From Chamaecrista fasciculata (Eukaryota; Streptophyta; Magnoliopsida; Fabales; Fabaceae): a stretch of 64,000 nt of DNA. Of the stretch, positions 47,519 through 57,172 are shown one piece after another. Position 1 is the stretch's first letter; the number at the start of each line of letters is the position of its first letter. The translations under genes and the position numbers were made by a program. The stretch is taken from positions 1-64,000 of the forward strand of contig QANZ01053660.1 in NCBI GenBank assembly GCA_003254925.1. Reading direction: 5' to 3'. The notes beneath the pieces are model-generated. The model did no database searches. It was not told where the DNA came from and saw only the letters and a program-made list of their open reading frames with translations.

Positions 47519-49063
47519 AAAAAAAAATCGAATTAGCTTAAATTAACTCAAATCAAATAGTGACAGGTTAATTTGAGTTAAGTTGATGGGTTGGGTAATA
47601 ATTTTTCAGTTTATATTATATATATATATATATTCTATTTGGTCTCTCTTAACTTTTTTCTTCAATTTGGTCCTTCATAATTTTTTTAGGGACAAAATTG
47701 AGAATAAATATTTATGGATGGGCTAAATTGTAAAAATAATATTATTTAAGAGATCAAAATATAATTTTTACTAAATAATTTTTTTTGTTGCCAGCCATCA
47801 ACTTGGTTAGGTTGAATGAGTTCAAAATCTTAACACCCGTAGTCTAACACAAACTATAGTAGGCTCAAATCTTTTAATCCTGACTAACCTAATTTAAACT
47901 AACGAGTTGAGTCAGTTTTGACGGGTTAAACTAATCTACTAAAGACTAACTCATCCAACATGGATTGGTCTAAGTAGTTGATAACTAATTAATTAGATAT
48001 CATTTAAATAAAATTTTGACAAATTCAAAATTTTGTGAATATAATTATCTTTAATTGTTAAAAGAATTTTTCTTATTATAATCAAATTAAATAAACGATG
48101 AGTCTGAATTAGTGATAAAATCTCAGGCATAGGAAAAAACAAAAGGCCTATCTTATTGATTGAGCCAAAATAGTAGGTAAAATTCTAATTTTTATAATCC
48201 ATATATAATATTCTCACCAGTTGTATGCTTAAAACCATTACAATACCTCTAACTGTAAAACTGTGCAGTTTTAAAGGCATACGTACGTCTTTCAAATTTC
48301 AAAGTTGAAAGTTCAAACGAATCCTATAAAGCAAAAATCTCTATCTTTTTGCTTAGACTTTAATGTCTCTCTTTTTTACTTCACAAGCTTCCTTTATCAC
48401 CATTTTTTCTCTTCTGTGTTAGGTACATATATATAAGAAAGCCGATATTTTTTATATATTTAATCATTATATTTAAGTTTGGTTTCGTTTTGTTATTCTA
48501 AAGTTCATATGAAAGTGCTTTTAATTAAACTTTGTATGGTTAACATGTTGATATATATCTTGTGTTAAAAACAAACATGTTGATATATATGAGCTTTATG
48601 TATATGGTATGGTCTTGTCAACTATTTATAAGAATATTTGTTGATAGATGCTTTCTTATATATTTCGCTAAGTTATCAATATAATAATCATTTTGTTCTC
48701 TTATCTTCTTCTTCATCATCTGGAATTAGGAATATTTATGGGCAAAAAATTATCATGGAATGCATGATTGTTATTAGCTTTCACTTTCATTTGCAAACAT
48801 GGCAAATTCGATGAAGAAATTTGGATCTCATCATCTCAATTTTCCGAATTTGAAGACTCATCTGGCAAAAATATTACAGATATATTGATGCGACGAAATC
48901 TAAAGAAGAAGGATTGAATGAATTCAAGAAAATTCTAATAAAGAATTCAAAGAACCTTTCATTCAATGGAATTTTGGCGAAAAAGAAATTTTTTAAAAAA
49001 AAATTTAAAAGAAGAATCTCAAAAATATTTGGTGAAGGAAATTAAAAGAGAGAGAGAAAAGAA

Positions 49064-49096
<33 letters not shown>

Positions 49097-50305
49097 GTAT
49101 GGGTCAATTTAAAATGAAAAAAAAAATACTATGGAGAGAAAGATAGTTAAAGTAGCACATTAATTTTTAGTTATTGGATTTGTTTTTTTAAAACTTATTG
49201 TGTAAATCTCAATGTAAAAAAATATAGATCCAGAAACTAAAAATTGAGACGTCTTAGCTTTCTTACTTTCTATAACAAAGCTCATTCAAATATTTTTAAT
49301 TTTTCGACAAGCTAAGTAACGCATGAAATGTATATTTTATTTATTTTTTATTCTTGAAAATAATTAATACTTGGCTGAACCATAAAACAAAATCTAAGTG
49401 TTAACAATAGATTTTCATAAACGTACCTAGGAAATGCTAGAACAAAGACAAAAATAAAAAATGAACGAAAGAAAGACAAAAGATGGAGGAACACAACACT
49501 TTTATATATGGTTCAATGTCTCAAAATCTACTATTATAATTTTATCAAAATAATTTTACTATTTATAAGAAAAAATTGTAAGCCTTCCTTTCCAATTATC
49601 CAAATTCCAAACTCTAATATATTCATAGTTCGGCTGCAAATTAAGTAATAAAATGTGCTCAGACCAAAAAAAAAAGTAATAAAATGTGCATCTCTATGTG
49701 AAACACGCATAATCATTATTTATCTATATAATTTTTACTCATTCTTGATCGAAAAATTGAAGTACTTACTCAACAAAAAAAAAATAATTGAAACCAAATT
49801 ATAGAATACAATTATCATATAATTTATCTTGATATTATTTGTTGAAGTTATTGCATGTAGAGGCAAGTGGCAACAAAAAAAATGGGACCCACTCTAGCTA
49901 GTTGAGTTGAGTGAAGGAAAAATCATGAAGGGAGACCCTTTTGTTTTATAGTGTTGCCAACTTTGAAACAAAATAAAAGTTATAAATATGCATGTTGTAT
50001 CTATCAATGTCATCACATATTCACAATTAATGCCAAACACTAACATTTAATGCATCATATGTCCACTCATATATATAATAAAATGAAAAAAAAACCTCTA
50101 TAAACCTTAATTACAGTGTATTTTTTTTTCAAATTTCAAAAAATATAAAAGAATATTGAATTTTGTGGGAATAACTTTTTTATTAAAAAAGTCAATCTTT
50201 TTGTATTCTTATAATTATTGTTATATTTTATATTGATCCAAACTAAAAAATTAGCAATTGTTGTAATTTATAGTAGATAAAAAAATTAAAAAGAATGTTC
50301 TTGTT
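47519..50305. other. AT-rich intergenic DNA, no gene seen
   Basis: The stretch 47545-47960 has 'ttgagttaagttgatgggttgg' and 'cgggttaaactaatctac' phrases that look like the half of a hAT-type element cut by the gap. Elsewhere only TA repeats (for example 49062-49088) and homopolymers are seen. Confidence 0.5.
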
Positions 50306-50313
50306 GTTGTGAT

Positions 50314-50734
50314 CAATGTAGAAAAAGCCAGACCGGACCGGCCGGTTCAACCGGCGAACCGAACACCAGTCCGGTCCGGAAAAAATAAAATACCGGCCTG
50401 CAGTTGACCCGGTGGTGAACCGGGTCAAACCGCTCGAACCGGCCGGTTAAACCGGAAACCGGTTGACCCGGAAAAATTTGAAAAAATTAAAAAAAAAAAA
50501 TTAAATATTTGACACTTATTATATGTGATGGACATATGGTTATGTTTAATTTTTACTTTAAATTTAAATTATTGTAATATATCAATATGTATTTGATGAA
50601 TATGTATATTTGAAAATATATTTTTTAAGTAAACCGGCTCAACCGGTTGAACCAGTGACCCAGCGGTTGAACCAGTGAACCAGTGACCCGAACCTCTCAC
50701 CGGGTCAATAACCGGTCCGGTTTTTTACACTATG
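50314..50734. mobile_element. hAT-like MITE rich in ACCGG motifs, 8-bp target duplication
   Basis: Begins CAATGTAGAAAAAGCC and ends GGTTTTTTACACTATG, an imperfect terminal inverted repeat. A perfect 8-base direct repeat GTTGTGAT flanks it (50306-50313 and 50735-50742), the hallmark of hAT insertions. The GC-rich subterminal parts contain many 'aaccggttgaacc' and 'gaccggtcc' motifs in both orientations; the middle is AT-rich. 421 bp, non-coding. Confidence 0.85.
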
Positions 50735-50818
50735 GTTGTGATGACTGACTTATAAAGTAAAATATAGTTTTTTTCTTGCCAGAAGTAAAATATAGAGTTG
50801 GAAATTAATAAATATTTG

Positions 50819-51200
50819 GTCAAAGTGTATTTTCAGTCTTCTAACTTTTACTCAAGTCTTAATTTGATTTTATAACCTTTTTTTTACACTTTTGGTCTCA
50901 TATTTTTTTTTGCTCAGTTTGCAAATTTAGTCCCATATCACTTTTGGTCCCATATTTTTTGGTCAGGTTATTGAATTGGTCTCATATCTTTGCAAAAAGT
51001 TTCAACGTCAGTCCCACTTGACCCAAAGATATGAGACTAATTCTGCAATTGATCCAAAGATATGAGACTAATTCTATAACCTGACTCAAAGATATGGGAT
51101 TAAAAGTGCAATACAGGACTAAATATCTGCAACTTGAGTAAAAAATATGGGACCAAAAGTACAACAAAAAAAATTATGGGACCAAAAATATACTTTTGCC
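50819..51200. mobile_element. Inverted-repeat MITE, family B copy 4, with 9-bp target duplication
   Basis: Begins GGTCAAAGTGTATTTTCAG and ends AAATATACTTTTGCC. The 9-base direct repeat TAAATATTT occurs at 50810-50818 and 51201-51209. Left-arm 'tttggtctcatat' phrases are matched by right-arm 'atatgagacta' phrases. This copy fixes the ends of family B and links it to a Mutator-like duplication length. Confidence 0.8.
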
Positions 51201-51218
51201 TAAATATTTTGATATCTT

Positions 51219-51415
51219 TTTTTTTTATACAAGAAAGTTTAGGTGAGTTGGGCCCCAGGGGCTCACTAAGGCCATGGCAAGCCTTAAGGCTCTATAAGCG
51301 CTTATAGAGGTACTTACAAATTGCCTACCAACAAGGCCTTCACATCGGCAGTGGGAATCGAACTCACGACCTTATGAGTTATGAGTCAACTCCTTATCAA
51401 TTGAGCCCGTCTTTG
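51219..51415 (-). mobile_element. tRNA-derived SINE, copy 3
   Basis: Same element as at 6482: on the minus strand a B-box-like GAGTTCGATTCCC, 'gccgatgtg', a body ending 'ggcccaactcacctaaac' and a T/A tail. An 11-base direct repeat TTTGATATCTT flanks it (51208-51218 and 51416-51426). It landed 18 bp beyond the end of a family B MITE. Confidence 0.88.
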
Positions 51416-52119
51416 TTTGATATCTTGTAGAGAGCAAATTTTGAGGTCACCTTATGGGTGGATCAATAATATGTGATGATGTATGAGTGAGAAATTAAGG
51501 AGAGATAGGTGATGTATGTAATATTGTACGTATGGATATTAATGCTAATTATTGCTCATGTGAAAACACTGTACACTAATCTCTTGCATCATTAATGTCA
51601 TATATATCCAACCATCCATTATCGATTTCCAAACTCTCAATAGAAATTACAAAGCTCTTTTATAAGGTTTTATATATGTACCCAATACATATGGATTTGG
51701 ATCCTGATGAAGTATGATTTTTGGCGCTACTTATATAATTGAAGTGAGATAAAAAAGAGGTTGAGAGAAAAAAATATATGAATGTTATATATTTTATTAT
51801 TTTAAAAAGAAGAAATTTTTTCTCTATTCGTTTTTATCTCTTTTAAACTGTAAAAATTACACAAAGAAAATTCAATTTAGATGATTCAGAATGTGTGTAT
51901 ATCTATATCTATATGACTATATCTATATCTATATTATTATTATTATTTTATTATGTATACTATATTATATGTTTGTGAATCCTTTTGGTTGATCAAAAAT
52001 AATTAAATTAAAAATTAAAAAATAAAGAATAAACATGTGAAACTTCACAACTGGCTATCTATAAAATATAGATAATGAGAGAGAGAAAGTAGTAGATGAG
52101 ATTTAAGAAAGTAAAAACT

Positions 52120-52248
52120 TATTATTTGGTCTTTTAATTTTTACAATTCTAACAATTTAGTCATTGAATAATAAAAATATATTATTTAATTTCTGAATAA
52201 CTACAAATGTCAAACCAAACGTTATATATAGGGCACAGAAAGCCCTAG
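52120..52248 (+). mobile_element. Helitron-like 3' end, copy 1, hairpin damaged
   Basis: Shares with the copy at 53337 the order 'caatttagtcattgaataata', 'aatgtcaaa.caaacgttatata' and a final CTAG followed by T. Only part of the terminal hairpin is left ('gggcac'). Confidence 0.4.
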
Positions 52249-52837
52249 TATACTATATGTCTGAGGACCCTTTTGGTTGGNATATATATATATACTAATT
52301 ATATTATGGATTTATCTAACATGTGCTATTAGGGTACATTTTAAGGTTTTTTCTAATTGGTTAGTAGAGCATCTCATATCTTAAAATCTACGAAAATTTA
52401 TTTAAAAGATAATTTTTAATGTTTTGAAAACTCACTTGACCAATCAAAAGAAACCTTAACATGTGCCTTTAGGACTCTTATATTATTAAGCAGCCAAGTC
52501 ATGTCACATATATTGTTACAGCTTTACCTTTGAGGTTTCTTGTTCTCCATTGGTATTGGGTATTGGCATATTCTGAGAATAACTATGTATCCTCGATCAA
52601 TAACTCGAATTTGGAATATATTGTATAAAAGAATATATTACTAACTAGGAATGTTCGTTTAAATATGCAATATGCACATGAAATATTTTATTTTCAAATG
52701 TTCTCTCTAACCATAAAAGAAATCCGCTAGGCACATGATTATATTGTTGAGAATATTATTATTATATTAGAGTGTGTTAAATAAAAGTTTCGCATTGCCT
52801 AGTTTATGGATGAGCCAAGTATATATATATATTAGAA

Positions 52838-53130
52838 GATATAGGACCAATTCTGCAACATGAGTCAAAGATATGGGACCAAAAGTGTAGCACAGGACCA
52901 AATCTATAACTTGAGCAAAAGCTATAGGACCAAATGTGCAACAAAAAAAGTTATAGGACCAAATTGAGACCTTAACAAAAGTTATGGGACCAAAAGTGCA
53001 CTTTAGCCTATTTTTTTATTATATAATTGAGTGGTGTATATAGGACCAAATGTGCAACAAAAAAAGTTATAGGACCAAATTGAGACCTTAACAAAAGTTA
53101 TGGGACCAAAAGTGCACTTTAGCCTATTTT
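52838..53130. mobile_element. One-armed family B MITE with internal 92-bp duplication
   Basis: Only right-arm phrases of family B occur ('atgggaccaaaagtgcacttt'). The segment 52923-53014 is repeated without a visible change at 53039-53130, and the second copy stops exactly at a single N (53131). Confidence 0.7.
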
Positions 53131-53159
53131 NATATTATTTATATACATATATTGATATA

Positions 53160-53335
53160 CATGTAATTGCGGTTCGGTTTTGGAGAGTGTGAAACCGCCA
53201 CCGAACCGAACCGCCCAAAAATAAGAAAAATTAAACCGAACCAAACCATTTGAATGTCGGTTTTGGTTCGGTTTGGTTTGGTTCGGTTCGGTTTAGTTCG
53301 GTTCAATCGGTTTGGTTCGGTTTTGAACACCCCTA
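53160..53335. mobile_element. hAT-like fragment rich in GGTTCGG
   Basis: Dense 'ggttcggtttgg' and 'accgaaccgaacc' motifs in both orientations end in 'ttttgaacacccctac', a terminus common in plant hAT-type non-autonomous elements. The opposite end is not clear. Confidence 0.55.
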
Positions 53336-53336
53336 C

Positions 53337-53452
53337 TTCTAGCGATTTAGTTCTTGAATAATAGAAATATAATATTTAGTCACTGAATAATTAATGTCAA
53401 ATCAAACGTTATATACATATTTTTGTGCCCTAACGGGCACGGAAAACCCTAG
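53337..53452 (+). mobile_element. Helitron-like 3' end, copy 2, intact terminal hairpin
   Basis: The perfect 6-bp stem GTGCCC (53425-53430) / GGGCAC (53435-53440) with a TAAC loop lies 8 bases before CTAG (53449-53452), which is followed by T. A short hairpin near a CTRR terminus next to T is the standard Helitron 3' end. The 5' TC end was not located, and no Rep/helicase coding is present. Confidence 0.5.
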
Positions 53453-54194
53453 TATATATATTATTATATATATTATTGAACCAAATAATACATGTTAAGT
53501 TAAGCAACATGAATAATTAGATTATGTAGATATTCAGGCCAAAATAAAAATATGTAGATATTGAAATTATAATTTTGGTATCATTTAGAATTTTTCAAAT
53601 TTATATACATCAATATATCAATATTAAGTGGTTCACTATCATTTAAGTAAAATTTAAATTTAAAATTTTTTAAATGTAATTACTCTTCTTCAAAAATTCT
53701 CACATCATTATTAAGTGTACGGTCTGAATTGGTCCGAAATTCGGACCAACAAAATAAAATTATATACATACAATGTTTCCATTAAAGTCATTGATATTAT
53801 TATATTGAACCTAAAACTTACTACAATGTGAGACCAAAAATAAACGATTGATTACAAGTTCATGAACAGTATTATAATATTATTAGTCTACAATTCAATT
53901 GCAATAATGAATATTTTAATAAAATAAGATTTTAATGAATTAATTTCGATAATAAATAAAATTTCCAACATTATTAAATCAATAATTGTAATACACTGTG
54001 GCGATGACAAACAAAACAAAACAAAATTTCAGCCATGTGTGCGATAAGGGTTGTGTGTTGTCTTTTTTCGACAGGGCCGAGAACAAATGACATGAGAACG
54101 TACAATGCAAGACCTAATTAATCAGTGTATGCATTATTATTTAATTACACTGTTAAAGATTATATATATAGAGAGAGTGAGAAATATTCTAAAA
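53453..54194. other. AT-rich intergenic DNA, no gene seen
   Basis: Nothing coding or structural is supported. Confidence 0.55.
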
Positions 54195-54490
54195 TGTCAC
54201 TTAGGATATGCATAATAGAATTGGTTTCATATTTTTTTAGTCAAATTGTAAAATTAATTTCATATATTTTGTTTATGCTGCAAAATTAATCTCATATATT
54301 CGAGTCAAGTGGGGACTAGCTTCTTCATATTTTTTGTAAAAATATGAAATCAATTCTGCAATTTGACCAAAATTTATAAGACAAAAAGTGATATGCGACT
54401 AAATCTATAACATAAACAAAAAATGAGACCAAAAGTATAACAGAAAAAAAATTATGAGACCAAATTAATACGTGACTAAATCTCTAGCAT
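54195..54490. mobile_element. Inverted-repeat MITE, family B copy 6, diverged
   Basis: Left 'aattggtttcatat' and right 'atgagaccaaatt' phrases and the central 'aagtggggactagc' match the family B pattern. Ends are approximate. Confidence 0.5.
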
Positions 54491-54762
54491 TTTCCTTTTA
54501 TGTATGTTACTAACATTGACCAACAGTGAGCCAATTTGTATGGGTCAATTCGATACGTTTTGACAACTCTCGAATATTATTTATTAGGAGCTTTGCGTGT
54601 CCTTTAACTAGGGGTTTTAAATATGTATGTAAAATAAATTAGGGATCAAATCGTTAGCTTAGTAAAAAAGAAAGGACCAAATAATAAATTTTCTCTTATT
54701 TTAATTACATATAATATTTTTATTTTAGTATAAGTGGGAGGACGACCAGAAAACTCTTCCCA

Positions 54763-54791
54763 CATATAATATAGTANCATATAATATAGTA
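54763..54791. other. Likely contig join with unmerged overlap
   Basis: The 14-mer CATATAATATAGTA stands immediately before and immediately after a single N at 54777. Confidence 0.75.
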
Positions 54792-56934
54792 TAGATATGG
54801 ATCTATTAAGTATTAAGCGACAATTGAGTAATTAAACTAATAATATTCTTTTTGTCTAGATTATCATTATATTTTGTTTCTTATTAATATATAAATTGTT
54901 ATAGTCATATAGTGGCTTTCGCAAGCAAGCATTCCACTAACCCTAGGACCTATGTATCTATATATAGGGTGTGATATATATAATGGATTAACATAATTTA
55001 ATTTATTAATTGTTTAGAAAGGACGTACACCATTAGTTAGTCCATTATTGATAATCCACAAATAAAATGTTAAATATCGGTATAATAATTGACAAATCCT
55101 CGGTTGATATGTCGTATAGTAGTTTTACTACTTTTATAAAGAAAAATATTTATTTAAAATTTAGAAATATATATTCAAGTGTCCACAAATCGAATCTTAA
55201 ATACACTATAGTTCGATANATTTATTTATTGATATTTTTATTAATTTGTTCTTTATCTCTTTTTAATTTGGTGAAATAGTTATTTTAGTTCTAGAGTTAG
55301 TTTTTGTCTCTGTCGTGATAATTGAATTTTCACATTTGTTCTACACCTTTACTATTAATTTAAAATGTGATTTCATTTAATTACTATTATTATTTTTAAC
55401 TTGGCCAACTGAGATGAACTATTTAATTTTTCTCATATATATATTATAATAAGTGAATTGTTAAAAAGAAAATGCCAAAGTCTCAAATTGGTCTCCTATA
55501 TATTGGATAAATTTCAAATTGGTTCTTTATCTTTAATTTATTTTTACATGTTTCTATAATATTTTAAATTGGTCCCAAAAACATTGAATATGTTCATATC
55601 TTTCTCATTTAAAGCTCAATTGTGAAGAAAACAGAATTATGAGTTTCTTTTGATGAGTACTTTGACGAGTGCAAATCGAGTTTTAAAAGTGCATAACTCG
55701 TTTCACAGTCAAACAAGTAAAATTGGTCATATATTTCTCGTTTTAAGTCTGAATGCAATGTGTTTGAAACTATATATATGCAATTCTTGAAGAGCTTTTT
55801 CTCTGTCCAGTTAAGATCGCTAGCAAATGAGGTCAAATTATATCTTAAAAATAGGTTTAAGATCAATTTGAAACATATTAAAAATATGTAGAACCAATCT
55901 AAAACAACAAAATATATTTTAGAATAACCATGAAACAAATATAAAAGTCTAAAAGATTAAACTGAAATAAAAAATAACATTTTGACCCGAAAACCAAAAT
56001 AATTTTACGTGGAATCATGTCGTTAAAGTTATGAACATAGAAACTTGTGGTCCCCACTTTCCATGAGTCGTTAGCGTTCAGCAATTAGCGGAATGAAGCT
56101 ACTACTACGTCTTCTTCGAGATCTTTTCCATTCCATTCCTTTCGTTTCACTTTTCTTCTCACAACTTCATTCGATGAACCCTACCATTATACCATCTTCA
56201 CTCTGCAATGCAATCATCTTCGAGATCTCCATTTGGTCAGTTCCTTCTCTCTTTCTCTTCTTTCCTTTTGCCATTTCTTTCTGATTCCCTTTTTTGGAAC
56301 TAATCATATTTCGCTGCTACGTTTTTCACCAATTTGCGCCTTGTTTGTTCTGTTTTTTTTTTCTTTACAAAAAATTAGGGTTAGTGGAATGCAATGCGCT
56401 TGATTCCGCGCAATTTTAACGAGTTTAGTCTAACTTGATATAGTCTGGAATACTACCATTTTTAGCAAAACCTCTTTAGTTTGATGGATTCAATGTAGCT
56501 AGGATTTGCCTCATTTTGTCATCATAATGCGAATTGCACTTGGTTTCAGGGTTTTGTTTTTCGAGTTAATGACTCATGACTACCTTTCAAAAATTTGCTT
56601 TCCACTTGAGAAGCAATCCTGGTCAATTCTAGGACGAGGATTAACATGTTTTCATTAATATACTGCAGTGGCTTGCATTTTCTTTTTTCTATTGTCCGAT
56701 CATCATGTAATTCAAACGGTTTTTTCAAAATTTGTAATGAATATCATCTTTTAACCAAACACATGTATTAAGATATGATCAGTTCATGGAGAACCTGATA
56801 TCAACTCTTGAGAAGTGAAGCTCTTCATATTATTTTCATGTTTGTGACAGTTTCTTTTTACCTGTCAATGCCTCTCATCAAGTCTTCTCCTCTTCATTTT
56901 CACTTTTGATTGTTCCTATTGTTCATTTATACAG
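54792..56934. other. Intergenic DNA and probable promoter of the FAM135-type gene
   Basis: A single N lies at 55219. A loose inverted-repeat pair ('ctcaaattggtctcctatat' near 55485 and 'tagaaccaatctaaaac' near 55890) suggests an old MITE. CT-rich, less AT-rich sequence at 56090-56280 looks like the transcription start and first leader exon of the downstream gene. Most of 56285-56934 would then be the first intron. Confidence 0.45.
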
Positions 56935-57172
56935 CTGGTTAATTTAGTGAAGAAGTAGGAGTGGTTGAGAGATTTGTCAAGATCTTGACAGTTGGAATTG
57001 ATGCTAATATTGACTTAATTTAAACGGTGAGATGTACACTATGGCAATAATGGTATCCGCTGCTACTGCAACTAGGATGGTTTGTCTGTCTGAACTCTGA
57101 AGTGTAAAAGTTGGCTAGTATAGTAAGTTTCCAAATGTAATACCACATTGGGTCAGCGTCAGGCCAGTGGCT
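56935..57172 (+). promoter_or_regulatory. 5' leader exon with a 19-codon upstream ORF
   Basis: An acceptor (tttatacag) ends at 56934. An upstream ORF starts at 57041 (a second in-frame ATG at 57050) and stops at 57098-57100; another minimal ATG-TAA sits near 57135. In a different frame, 57078-57100 reads W-F-V-C-L-N-S-E, which resembles the conserved N-terminus I recall for plant FAM135 proteins. Leader status and lost coding sequence are both possible. Confidence 0.5.

Noticed and set aside
46672..47546. Long open frames of about 280 codons
   Set aside because: They consist almost entirely of unknown residues across the N gap.
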